In this document: piece after piece, positions 1 through 11,119 of the stretch | Numbering within the stretch: the first letter of the stretch is position 1 | Layout: each line of letters begins with the position of its first letter | Assembly (NCBI GenBank): GCA_947095535.1 | Contig: OX352774.1 | Span: forward strand, 249,389,825-249,453,824 | DNA length: 64,000 nt | From: Poecilobothrus nobilitatus | Lineage: Eukaryota; Arthropoda; Insecta; Diptera; Dolichopodidae | Direction of reading: 5' to 3' | Translations under genes and position numbers: made by a program | The notes under the pieces: generated by a model | What the model saw: only the letters and a program-made list of their open reading frames with translations | Databases searched by the model: none | What the model was told of the DNA's origin: nothing

Positions 1-153
1 TTTAAAAATGTAGGAGTACCAGAGTTGGCATTAATTTTTGCTAAATTTATGTCCCCAAGATATCACAAGCTTCGAAAGTTTTTTAGATCCATGTCACAAA
101 ATTCACCTAAACCTTTAAAAAGAAATTACCGAGATATGGTTTTCCAAGTCTAG
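1..153 (+). CDS. 3' end of an unidentified protein-coding gene (partial, enters from left edge)
   Basis: Frame 1 is open from the first base to TAG at 151-153, giving 50 residues with a mixed, non-repetitive composition that includes PELALIFAKFMSPRYHK, several Arg, Pro and Ser residues, and the C-terminal end RDMVFQV. An open frame of this length without homopolymer residues is unusual here, because stop codons are very frequent in such A+T-rich DNA. Local base composition is also richer in G+C than the next kilobases. It could be the last exon of a host gene or the C-terminus of a transposase or reverse transcriptase; I recognise no family. No clear AATAAA follows closely (AATAAT near 177). 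The start lies outside the window. Confidence 0.45.
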   Translation, partial: FKNVGVPELALIFAKFMSPRYHKLRKFFRSMSQNSPKPLKRNYRDMVFQV

Positions 154-3100
154 TTATTTTTATTCATTGCTTCCCAATAATTCTATTCACGTAAAAAAAA
201 TATTTTTCAAAATAAAAATAAGAAATTAAATTTAAATTTAAATTAAAAATTTTAAAATTAAGTTTTTCAACAATATTAACTATAGTTATACAAAATAAAT
301 TTTTTTAAGTTTTTTTCCAAAAAAATAATTCGAAAATCTAAACAAAATAAATAAATAATATATTTTTTCATATTTAATTTTAATTTTTTGAAATAAAAAT
401 ATAATCTTTTTTAATTTGATTATGTACACATATTGTTTTTTTTTTTTTAAACTTCAAAAAAAAAAAAAAAACTGGATTATCTTAAGAATTTTGATTTTGT
501 ATCTTCATATCAGATATGTTTATTCTCAGAAGGATTTTCTATTTTGATATCAAAATAATTTTGTAGCCTTTTCTTATCAAAATGGAAAATAATTTCAAAC
601 TTATGTTAAAAAAAAAAAAAAAAAAATGAAATAATAATAAAAGAATTTTAAAAACAGATTTTAAATGTACTTCCCACATTTTAAACTTAATATTGTTCTA
701 GAAATTATTATTTTCCTATACACACATATAGACTAAAAAATTTATTTTTTGTTCAAATATTGAATTCTAAATAATGAATCAATATTGGTTTTTTTTTATA
801 CGATTAATGAAAAAAAAAAAAAAAACTTTATATCATTTTGAGTAAATATTCATCTGGGGCCGAATACCACAAGACAAAAAAAAAAAAAAACAAAAAACAA
901 AAAAAAATTTATAATATAATAGAAAATAATCAAATTTTAATGAATTAATTTTTGTTTCTTGATTTTTGTTCTTTATACTTTTAGAGGTTTTTTTTTTTTG
1001 TACTTTTTCTTCAATTATCTGGTAGGTTTATATGCTACCTATACCTAAAGTATATAAATTATTATTAAATTAGTTTTGCTGATCACGTAAAATATTATAA
1101 AACTTAACGAAAGAATAAGAAAAGAACATGAATATACAACAAATTTTTAAACCCAAACTAACACGTTTTGAATAAAATAAAACGAAAAAAAAAAAAACAT
1201 GCAAAGTTTTTTTTTTTTTTTTTGTTGCTAGAGAGATGAAAGAACACCTTAAAAAGCAAATAATAAGTACAATATAACAATAAGAGACAATAATACCAAT
1301 CAAATAATTCAACAATAACGACTGTAATAAAAAATTCAAAAAACCAATCAAAAATACAAAGAAAATCACAAAAAAGGATTAAAATTAAAAAAAACAAAAA
1401 AATTAAAAATCAAAAAAGAATAAAAAAAAATAAAGTATCTATAGATAATTTGAAAAAAAATAAAAAAAAATTATTGTTATTTCAGTAAAAACAGGATAAT
1501 AAACTAAAGTATAGAATAGAATAAAGAGTATAAAGTTGTATAAAAAGAAAATAAAAAAAAAAAAAAAAGAAAAACAAAGAAAAAAAAAAAAATTAAAGAT
1601 ATTTCAATCTTACATTTGGATACGCTCGAATCAATAGCAATTAGTCACACTTAAGTGAATCAAACATTTTATTTATTTATTTATTTTTTCTTTTTTGTTT
1701 TTTTTTTTTATTTTCCAACTACTTGCTATTCTACAAATCAACCAAACATCAATCGATCCATTGATTTCTTAAACAAAATAGCATTTCTTTAACACCTTTA
1801 AAACAACAACATTAAATTTATTTGAAACCAATAGTGTTGATAGGTGGGTTCATCATCATATTCTTCTATCCGAAAATACAAACCAAACCAAAAAAAAAAA
1901 AAGAAAAAAACAAAAAAACTTGACTTGTTTGTATTTTTCTCTCACACTTTTCCGCATCTATCAATATTTTCATTCAATTGCTATTTCTTTTATACTATTC
2001 TTCTACCTTTACTCTAAGGATTTGTGCTTGATTTCATTGTACATATATGTATGTATTTTAAATGTAGTAGAAAAAATTAAATTCTATAGAGTTTGATAAA
2101 ATAAAATTTTAAAAGAATTTTTTTTTTGTACTGCATTTATACAAAAAAAAAAATTTTAATATTAAACATTGAAAAATGATATAAAGATATTGAAGGATCA
2201 ACAAAAAAAGTTCTAAAATTCAATTTAGAATTAAAAAAATTTAAATCAAGTTTATTAAATGAGTACTTAATGAAAATAATACTGGGATTACACATAGTCT
2301 AAGTTTTCTTTCAATTTTATAGGGTTACATTGAGTTGTCAGAAACATAAAAAGAAAATTGTTGGCAGTTATTTGATAATAAGAATTTGTACATCAAAAAA
2401 CATAAAACATAAAACGAAAAAAAAAAATTTTTTTTTATTTTTTCTTCTGTTTTTATAAAATTTAATATGATGGTATCATCTTCAATAGTAGATTATCGTA
2501 TTATTGTTCTACTAATTGATTATTCTTGTAAAATGTTTGATTAGAAAATAATAATTATTTAGAATTTTATTAGACAATTCGATTCTCTAGTAATTGTTTA
2601 TTTGAAAATGATCCTATGAAGTATAGTCTTGTTTTTATTTGAAAATTATTATGAAATCTTCTAATTCTTTGATTATCTAATTGAATTTAAAGTAAAATAG
2701 GTTTGATGTGATTATTTCAGAAAAGTATACATAACATACATTTTCAGTTTATTGGTATTGAATTTGTATTAAATAAGAATTTAATAATATGTAAATATTT
2801 TTCAAAATTTATGAAATTTAATTAGAGAATTTTTGAGATTTTCAATTTTAACCGAATTATTTTATTGGTTTATTTTTCAATAAGTATTTATCCTAGAAAT
2901 ATGCAATAAAAATATGCAGTTGACAGTAATATTTAAAAATTGTATGTAATTGATCTTTAAAGGAGGAATATCGATTGTCGAGTTATTAAGTTCATGACGT
3001 ATTAATAGAGGGATTTAGGGTTAAAAGCTTACATTGGTGGGAAGTAAAAGTGGGAAGGAAAATTGTGTACCCAAATAAAAAATTTTGAAATGGAAAAGTA

Positions 3101-3615
3101 ATTGCTAAAATTTTTATTAAATCATCAATGTTTAATTTGAATTCTCATAAATTACTATTATATAAAAGTAATTAATCATTAGGTAATAAAAATATGATTT
3201 TTAGTTGAATTTAACTGGAAAATAGTCCAATTAGCCCCAATTATTATCACCTGTTTCTATATTATAATATTAAATAAATAAAAAAATAAAATTTATCTTA
3301 AAAATTGGAAACCATTACAAATTAAGCATTAGTTTTAAAATGAAGTTGTTTGAATTTTAATTTTAAAATTTTGGCGTATATGACTAAAATTTTTTCGTAA
3401 AGAGAAATTTTTAATAAAGTCATTTGAGAAAAAAATCTTATATAGAAATATGCCATTGTACAAAGAAAAAAAGAATCATCGAAAAATTATGACACTATGT
3501 TAAACTTAATTTGAGGCTATAGGATACTTTTTTGCTTAGTTTGAGGAAACACTGAAGTTGAAAAATTCTTTAATCAATTCTGAAAATATTTGAAGATAGT
3601 TCCTATTATAAAAAC
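154..3615. other. A+T-rich non-coding stretch
   Basis: I see no gene, RNA or recognisable element. It holds many A or T homopolymers of 10-20 bases (for example 460-474, 607-625, 810-825, 1208-1223), often interrupted by single C or G. The apparent open frames on the minus strand at 1070-1397 translate to Phe/Leu/Lys-rich low-complexity peptide and follow the homopolymers. Confidence 0.6.
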
Positions 3616-4522
3616 AAGTAAAAGTAACAGTAAGTCGATGCAACCGACTTATTTATACCCTACACCTAAAAAATTCAAATTAATTTAAAAATCCATAAGT
3701 TATTTTAGTTAGGTATTTAATATAACTAAGCTAAAAAAATAAATGCTTTTACAACCTTTGCACAAAATTTCAGATTTCTATCTTTATTAAATTCGAAAAT
3801 ATGCTTGTTAAGTCTTGGGAAGTATGTGAAGGCACGCGGAGCACCACCCTAATTCATCTCAAATTTTAGAGACATCAACAGGTTAGAACATTCTTATATC
3901 AAATTTCAAGTTTATATATTTATTAATTTCGAAGATGTGCTTGTTTGGTCTTGGGAGTTGTGTGGCAGATACCCGAACAACCATTCTAATTCATCTTAAA
4001 TTTTGGACAAATCAGGGATTCAGGAAACAACACCCTAGTACCAAATTTGAAGTTTCTATCTTTATTAATTTCGAAGATATGCTTGTTCGGTTTTGGGAGT
4101 GGTATGGGAGGTATCCGAAGGACCACTCCAATTCCTCTCAAATTTTAGCCAAATCAGTGATTTAGGAAACAGCACCCTCGTATCAAATTTGAAGTTCCTA
4201 TCTTTATTAATTTCGAAGATATGCGTATTCGGTTTTGTGAGTTGTATGGGAGGTACTCGAACGCATGGTCCGATTTCGCCCATTTACAATCCCCGCCTTA
4301 CCTTAGTCATTGTTAACCTACAGTATAAATTTCATCAAAATAGCATCATTATTTTTTGAGTTATCGTGCGTACGGACGGACGGACGGACATCGCTAAATC
4401 GATTCAGGAGGTGATCCTGATTCAGAATATATATACATGTCTATACCTAACTCGCTTCCTTTTGGTGGTTACAAACACCATACCAAAGTTAATATACCCT
4501 ATACTTAATGTATAGGGTATAA
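3616..4522 (-). mobile_element. HINE-A copy 1 (DINE-1/mini-me-like non-autonomous Helentron-type element)
   Basis: Read on the minus strand, it starts with the TATACCC hairpin (4493-4521), then a conserved block, a short TATATATA stretch, (GTCC)x4 near 4370-4390, a central array and a short end palindrome (AAGTCG/CGACTT, 3632-3650). This order matches dipteran DINE-1/mini-me elements, where a (GTCY)n proto-microsatellite precedes ~150-bp central repeats. The central units (anchor TTCGAAGATATGC near 3794, 3930, 4072, 4214) are 136-142 bp apart. No coding capacity is expected; the small open frames inside run through the repeat units. It is a near-identical direct repeat of the copy at 27711-28746, which has one more central unit. 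Family assignment is from remembered structure. Confidence 0.75.
4493..4521. repeat. Terminal hairpin of HINE-A (12-bp perfect stem)
   Basis: TATACCCTATAC and GTATAGGGTATA face each other around TTAAT. The same hairpin, with changes, marks the same end of the other HINE-A copies near 6946-6974, 28718-28745 and 32406-32431. It is the most conserved end signal of the family and sets the element boundary. Confidence 0.85.
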
Positions 4523-5476
4523 TAATTCAAATAATTTGATAATCCTTAAAGAATATAAAATAATACACCGTTATTATCTAAGATAATACAGCATTAGTAT
4601 TAAGTTTGAACTGTAATTAATATCACAATTTTTTTATTTTTCAATTATGTTAAATGTAAAATTTTTAATTTACAGTACAAGATTTTTTCTATTTTTATTT
4701 TTTGCCTAAAATACTATTTGGAAAAAAAAAAAAAATTTACACCATAAATAACAGAAATTTCAATTTTAAATTTTAAAATCCAAAAAAAAATTATTAATTA
4801 TTCAATATAAAAATTCTTTATATGTATATATACAATGTATATACAAAAAATATTTGTCACTTTTTAAAAATAGCAATAAAAAGAAATTTTTTAAGCTAAC
4901 ACGTCACTTTTATTAAAAATGTGTGAAAGAGGCCTATTGTGATTGTAAGAGTTAGTGATTTAGATTAACTTAACATACTGAACCTTTTTAAGTGATTTGT
5001 TTTGGTAATAGAAAAATACAAAAAGAAGAAGCATGCAATCCTTAAAACATGTGCCTGCGTTACAAAAATGAAAGATAAATATTTCAAAAAGCCGAATTAT
5101 TGTGAAAATTAACCGTAATAATAAAACCTATGGGTACAAAAATAAAATTTTTCATTCATATATTATCTAAATTTTTGATGTCCTACAGGTAATTTCACTA
5201 ACGCTAATGTAATTATTATTGCATTTTTTTTTATTTTTCTTTTTCAAATTAAATAATTATCTATTTATGGAAATTTTCACCTTGAAGCAAAAATTTAGTA
5301 TAACATAAAACAAAAAAAGTGAAAATTAGTAATATTTTAATGTTATTTAACATATGTTATTTGTAATATTTAATTACAATTCTAATTACAATATTCAAAT
5401 TTGATAAAAAAAAAAAAAAAATTAATATAATGTAAAATTTGTTATATTAATGTCAATAATTATAAAGATTGTAATA
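4523..5476. other. A+T-rich spacer between HINE-A copy 1 and mariner
   Basis: No gene or element recognised. It contains short TA runs near 4820-4845 and poly(A)/poly(T) tracts. CCTACAG|GTAATT near 5184-5196 resembles a fused splice acceptor/donor but has only a weak pyrimidine tract. Confidence 0.5.
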
Positions 5477-6063
5477 CAGGGTATTCCAATTTGAGTGATA
5501 TGATTTCTTTCTAAAAAAAAAACAACACCGTTACTGTCAATGGAGAGCCATATAGATCGATGATAACCAACTTTTTATGGCCGAAATTGGAAGATGTTGA
5601 TCTTGAGAACATCGGGTTCCAACAACACGGGGCTACGTGCCACACAGCACGTGCAACAATCGAATTATTGCGAGAAAATTTTGGAGATACGATTATTTCA
5701 AGAAATTGTGATATTGAATGGCCCCTAAGAAGTTGTGATTTAACACTATTAGACTATTTCTTGTGTTTCTATTTCATTGGCCTTTAGCAATAACTCAAGA
5801 CTCTCTTCAAGTTTTAGAAGTCAATATTGAACGTGCTATTCATGACATACGACTTGATTTAGTGGAAAAAGTGCTCGAAAATTAGGTTAATCGAATTCGT
5901 TCCTGCAAAAGAAGTCGTGGAGGCCATTTCAATGACGTTTTATTCAGAACTTAATTGTATCGATTGTACTTCACATTAAATAAAAAACATTTGAATTTCC
6001 TTAACAATTAGTGTTTTTTTTTTTTTAAAAAAGAAATCATATCACTCAAATTGGAAAACCCTA
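5477..6063 (+). mobile_element. Internally deleted mariner-type transposon with both terminal inverted repeats
   Basis: The left end CAGGGTATTCCAATTTGAG continues to about 5512 and is matched in inverse at 6026-6063. Both ends abut TA (5475-5476 and 6064-6065), the standard target duplication of Tc1/mariner elements. At 587 bp it is less than half of the usual ~1.3 kb, because the N-terminal transposase half is missing between the left repeat and 5527. It cannot encode an active enzyme, but the ends look good enough for mobilisation in trans. The 5' terminal base pair differs between the ends (C versus T after inversion). Confidence 0.92.
5527..5954 (+). pseudogene. Mariner transposase, C-terminal catalytic half, broken
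   Basis: The translation is clearly mariner-like: TVTVNGEPYRSM near the start, then HGATCHTARATIELL, RSCDLTLLDYFL, and in another frame NIERAIHDIR and SRGGHFNDV. The second catalytic Asp of the DDD triad (usual QQDGA) is His here. The third Asp is in LDYFL, and 41 residues lie between these positions, a DD41D spacing known from the rosa-type mariners first described in tephritid flies, rather than the classic DD34D. Breaks: missing N-terminus, a frame change between about 5755 and 5787, and an in-frame TAG at 5883-5885 where the family usually has Trp. Stop TAA at 5952-5954. Confidence 0.9.
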
Positions 6064-6945
6064 TACAATAATTATTAACATGAGTTATTTACAAGAAAAA
6101 CAGAAAAAACAATTATAATCAATTAGGGTTTTTTATTGAATTCTGTGTAGTACAATTAGGATTTTTTTCTATACATTTAAAATTTAATAATTAATTACCT
6201 ATCTCACAATTTAACTTAATAAATTTACAACGCTTTGTAAGAAGCTTCTAATGGTTTAATTAGGAGAAATACTTATCTAGAGTATCGCCTCAAAATTTCT
6301 TAAAAAACCACCTCAAAATTTCTTTTACAGCAATTAAGGCACTCGATAAGAAACACACTTAAAGCACTTAAATGAAAATTTTGACATTTGAAATTTTTTT
6401 TGGATAAAAAATAAAAAGTACTTCTTGTGTATATTAATAAAACTATAAAATAAAAAAAAAAAAGAAAATGAAAATTACAGTGTAATCTATATTGGGAATA
6501 TGATAACAAAAATTAAAAAAAAATAAAAATAGTAAACAAGTTAAACCTGTAAACATATAAATTTTCCAAAAGGCAATAAAAATATAGTTTAAGATACGTG
6601 AATCGTGAATTTCAGAATTTTATATGTAAAGAAAATGTAAGAAAAAGTTGTTTTGCATCATTAACTTTTTTAACAGAAACTATTCACGGTTGTTAAAATT
6701 TCTATTGTTCTATCTTAAACTAGATTGAATGGTGTTAGAAATTTTGTAAACAGACAGACGGATGAACGAACAGATTTAAACTAAAAAGGAAAATTTTCAA
6801 ATTTTTTTTTTTGAAAATGTGTTCAGAAAAAAAAAACACAAGTTCAATTTTAATTTAATTTATGAAGTTTCCTAATGGTCTACATTTTAATTTTTGTGAC
6901 TATCTATAGATATCTCTTAATACACATAATACGAGTGTATTTTTT
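6064..6945. other. A+T-rich spacer with a HINE-B relic
   Basis: No gene. The minus-strand open frame at 6300-6509 is Phe/Tyr/Ser-rich and has no recognisable motif. The right half contains the HINE-B-like fragment listed separately. Confidence 0.5.
6590..6840 (-). repeat. HINE-B-like fragment
   Basis: It shares with 11120-11690 the block ending TTTTGTAAACAGACNGACGGAT (here 6750-6772), followed by the motif GAAAATGTG (6814-6822) that also occurs in copies near 15210 and 42437. The central units are lost or unrecognisable. Confidence 0.5.
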
Positions 6946-9150
6946 TATACCCTACACTTAAAGTATAGGGTATATTAACTTTGGTATGGTGTTTGTAACC
7001 ACCAAAAGGAAGCGAGTTAGGTATAGACATGTATATATATTCTGAATCAGGATCACCGCCGGAGTCGATTTAGCGATGTCCGTCCGTCCGTCCGTCCGTC
7101 CGTACGCACGATAACTCAAAAAATAATGATGCTATCTTGATGAAATTTATATAGTAGGTTACTAATTACGAAAGAAAGGCTAAGTTCGAATCTGGACAAA
7201 ATCCGTCCATGGGTTCGGATTCTGGAAGCTTCCGAATGATTCCGGCTTTTGGAGATAATCTCCGCAAACGAGATTATCTCCAAAAGCAACAAAGATAGAA
7301 CCTTCAAATTTTGTACAATGATGTTTCTTCCCGTTCGATTTATGTCTCTGAAATTTAAGAGGATTTGGTCCATGGGTTTGGGTTTTGGAAGCTTCCGAAC
7401 GAGCACCAGAGCAAATGAGATTATTTCCAAAACCAACAAAGATAGAACCTTTAAATTTTGTACAATGATGTTCCTTCCCGTTCGATTTATGTCTCTGAAA
7501 TTTAAGAGGATTTGGTCCATGGGTTTTGGATTTGGAAGCTTCCGAACGAGCCCCAGAGCAAATGAGATTATCTCCAAAACCAACAAAGATATAACCTTTA
7601 AATTTGGCAGGGTGGTGTTCTTTCATGTTTTATTTAAGTCTCTGAAATGTGAGAAGATTTGGTCCATGGGTTCGGGTTTTGGAAACTTCCGAACGAGCCC
7701 CAGAGCAAACGAGATTATCTCCAAAACCAATAAAGATAGAACTTTTAAATTTTTTATAATGATGTTTCTTCCAGTTTTATTTATGTCTCTAAAACTTAAG
7801 AGGATGTGGTCCATGGGTTTGGATTTTGGAAGCTTCCCAACGAGCCCCAGAGCAAATGAGATTATCTCCAAAAACAACAAATATATATAACCTTTAAATT
7901 TGGCCGAATGGTGTTTTTTCATGTTTGATTTAAGTCTCTGAAATTTGAGAGGATTTGGCCATGGGTTTAAATTTGAAAGAATTTGAACCGTGGATTCGAA
8001 TTTTGGAAGCTTCCGAACGAGCCGCAGAGCAAATGAGATTATATCCAATACGAACAAAGATAGAACCTTTGAATTTGGTACAATGGTGTTCTTTCGTGTT
8101 TGATTTATGTCTCTGAAATTTAAGAGGACTTGGTCCATGGGTTTGGTTTTGGAAGCTTCCGAACGAGCACCAGAGTAAATGAGATTATCTCCAAAACCGA
8201 CAAAGATATAACCTTTAAATTTGGCAGGGTGGTGTTCTTTCATGTTTTATTTAAGTCTCTGAAATATGAGAAGATTTGGTCCATGGGTTCGGGTTTTGGA
8301 AACTTCCGAAAGAGCCCCAGAGCAAACGAGATTATCTCCAAAACCAATAAAGATAGAACCTTTAAATTTTTTATAATGATGTTTCTTCCAGTTTGATTTA
8401 TGTCTCTAAAATTTAAGAGGATGTGGTCCTTGGGTTCGGATTTTGAAAGCTTCCGAACGAGCCTCAGAGCAAATGATATTATCTCCAAATGCAACAAAGA
8501 TATAACCTTTAAATTAGGCAGAATGGTGTTCCTTCATGTTTGATTTATGTTTCTGAAATTTGTGAGGATTTGGTCCATGGGTTCAAATCTTGGAAGCTTC
8601 CGGACGAGCCCCAGAGCAAACGAGTATATCTCCACAACCAACAAAGATACAACTTTTATTTTTAGTACAAAGGTGTTCTGTTATGTTTCCTTTTCTGTAA
8701 AATTGGAAACTGATATTTGAAAGAATTTGAACCATGGGTTCGTATTTTGGAAACTTCCGGACGAGCACAAGAGCAACGAGCATATCTCCAAAACCAACAA
8801 AAGTAGCACCTTTAAATTTAATAGAATGGTGTTCTGGCAAGTTTTCTTTATGTTCCTGAGATGGATTCGATGAATTGGAGTGGCAATTCGGGTAGCTGAC
8901 ACAAACATCCCAAGGACTACCAATCTCGGAAAATAATTAAGATAGAAACTTAAAATGTTTTACAAACGTGTCAAGCATATCCCAAGCGGATGCCTCTTTT
9001 ACGTTCTTGAAATTCGAGTTGAATAAGACAGAAAAGGGAAGAAGTTCAAGCAGCTGCCAAAAACACTTATGGATTGTTAATTTAATTCGAATTATTCAGG
9101 TGTAGGGTATTAATAAGTCGGTTGCATCGACTTACTGTTACATTTACTTG
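6946..9150 (+). mobile_element. HINE-A copy 2, longest copy with expanded central array
   Basis: It reads canonically left to right: hairpin TATACCCTACAC..., a block near-identical to the inverse of copies 1 and 3, TATATATATTCTGAATCAG, GTCGATTTAGCGATGTCC, (GTCC)x6 at 7078-7105, then about ten ~147-bp units, a divergent tail (8800-9100) and the end palindrome AAGTCG..CGACTT at 9115-9133. The central units differ in sequence from those of copies 1 and 3, so the terminal modules are shared while the array is not. This is typical of DINE-1/mini-me elements, in which the central repeats evolve fastest. Confidence 0.8.
7230..8790 (+). repeat. Tandem array, ~147-bp unit, about ten copies, with a higher-order period
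   Basis: The anchor GGTCCATGGGTT recurs near 7367, 7514, 7661, 7808, 7957 (variant), 8132, 8278, 8425, 8572 and 8729 (variant). Spacing is 146-149 bp except for one 175-bp and one 157-bp step. Each unit also carries a GGAAGCTTCCGAACGAG block and a GAGATTATCTCCAAAA block. Units around 7661-7808 and 8278-8425 share private variants (for example TTTTTTATAATGATG and GGAAACTTCC), giving a higher-order period of ~617 bp, as expected from unequal exchange of four units. Because 147 is divisible by three, several frames stay open over hundreds of bases on both strands. Confidence 0.9.
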
Positions 9151-11119
9151 TTTTTTTTATATTATGTCGTCCAGATATAAATATATGACGTTATTTTTAG
9201 GATCCTTTTGCCTTTAGCATGTGGGTCATCTTGGTACAAAAATTCAATTATAATTATATTTAATATTTTGTTTACATTTATTTTATTATATGTTATATAT
9301 TATTTTTTGACCTGAACATTTTGGATTTGAACCCGAGACCTTTCGCCTGAAAAACCGGTGACTTATGCATACTGCATCATTGGTCAGATACAAGTGTATT
9401 TAATAATAATATTTTAAGATTTTTATATTAAACTTATCTGTTCTTAGCTTGTAAAAATACAAATTTTCCAAAAAATAAAGTTGAAAACTCACCTGAAAAA
9501 AATAAAAAAAAAAAAATAAATACATTAATATAAGGATTCTCAAATAGAAGAAAAAAAAAATAAAATATTGGATTTTTTATATTGATAAAAATATAAAATA
9601 TTGATAGAAATATTTTATAAAAATAAAATATTGGATTGGATAAATTAAATGTGAATAAATAAATTTTAATATACTCTTAATAATAAATAAATTGTTAAAA
9701 ATTAATAATATATTCATTATAACATCATTTTAAAATTGTTATTTATTTTATCTTTTATTTTATATTTTTTTTTTTTTTCAAAATTTTCTTCTTATAATTT
9801 TATTATTGTTCAGTTATTGGATTTCAATTTTAATAAAAGAAAATTTTCTTAAAAATTTATTAAATTATTAAGAAATTTTCTTTTAAAATAATTTTCTTTT
9901 TTTCTTACAAATGAAATATTTAAAATATATGAAATTTCAATTGTTTAAAAAAAAAAATGTTTTTTTTTTCTTCTTCTTTTTTCTTTTTAGTAAAAAAGTT
10001 TAATGAATTGATAATTTCTAATAAATGAAAGAATTGTTTTTTAATTATTAAAGTTGAGTCCTTATTTTGAATCTTAAGATATATGTATAATAAATTTTAT
10101 TTAAGTACTTATAAGAAAAAATTTGATTTATTTAAATATTCATTTAAGAAAATTTATTATATTTTACCTTTATAATATTTCAAAATGAGAATAATAAACC
10201 TCAATATAAGAATTTTAAACTTCTATATAAGATATATGAGATTTTTAATTTACAAACAACTTAAATTTAATAATTTTAATATTGAAATATCTTCTAAATT
10301 AAGAGCAGCAATAATGACTTTTTGTTAAAAACTTACAATGCAATTTGCACATAAATACATAAAAAGTGTAATTATCTGTAGATTTTTTTCAATAAGGCTT
10401 TCTAATGCTTTTACTTTGTGTTTCTTGATTGAAAAATCGAAATTTCTGTTATTAAAAGTTCGTAACAATTTGGTTGAGAGTAGAAATGACATTAAGGACA
10501 CTTGACCCTTTCAGGGTCTTGTTTTACATTTTTAAACGAGTAGAATAGAAAACCTAAAAGAGTTGATTACAAATGTAATCCAGAAATAAGAAATATAGTC
10601 AAATAATAATATAAGAAAATACAGATAAGTGATATATAGTTATACCATCAAATGACATACATGAATACAGTTAATGTGACATTCAGTCAAATGAAATACA
10701 GTTTTGTGATAGTTAATATATAATAAAATAATTCTTATCTAAGATAATAGATGGCATAGAAATAAAAAAAATAATTACGTTATACAACATAAACTTGTAC
10801 AATAGCTACAGTCGAGTAATCCAACGACTTATTGACCAAAAACTCAAACATCAAAATATGTCAAATGTAAATAATGAATGATTTAGTGGAATGCCCTATG
10901 ATCCTTATATTTAGGAGTGAGAAGGATAAAAAACAATTGTAGCTTTCAAACAGAATTTATAAAATAAAAATAACTAACTTCTAAGACCAGGCAACTTGGG
11001 CTAAAATCTCTTTTTTCCTTTTAATATTTTATGTATTTAATGCCAAAAATAAACATAAGCAAGGCATAATGTAAATCAATGATTTTTAAAGACATTTCCA
11101 AAAAAAAGAAATATAAGAA
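9151..11119. other. A+T-rich non-coding stretch
   Basis: Apart from the tRNA-like relic at 9308-9386, I see only low-complexity A+T DNA, with poly(T) at 9763-9778 and 9960-9970. There is no open frame with a believable protein. Confidence 0.5.
9308..9386 (-). pseudogene. tRNA-like relic (tRNA pseudogene or SINE head)
   Basis: On the minus strand a 79-nt block starts TGACC and ends GGTCA, which pair as a five-base acceptor stem. An internal GGGTTCAAATCC is a near-perfect B box/T-loop. ATGC-AGTAT-GCAT could be the D arm, and a CACCG-loop-AGGCG arm would place TTT as anticodon (Lys-like), but only three of five pairs form there and in the T stem. There is no RNA polymerase III terminator directly after it. 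This is a decayed tRNA or tRNA-derived head, not a functional gene. It is not the SINE family listed elsewhere in the window. Confidence 0.4.

Noticed and set aside
1070..1397. Overlapping minus-strand frames that look like membrane proteins
   Set aside because: Encoded by poly(A)/poly(T) DNA; two frames look alike, which shows composition rather than coding.
4093..4359. Short frames within HINE-A copies 1 and 3 (also 28033-28579) sharing peptides
   Set aside because: The similarity is due to the DNA repeat; the frames shift between units and lack conserved start or stop.
7249..7890. 213-codon plus-strand open frame, with overlapping minus-strand frames at 7116-7626 and 7623-8497
   Set aside because: They run through the 147-bp repeat units, whose length is divisible by three; repeated peptides on both strands are a by-product of the array.
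9308..9386. Functional tRNA gene
   Set aside because: Only the acceptor end and B box fit well; anticodon and T stems have mismatches.
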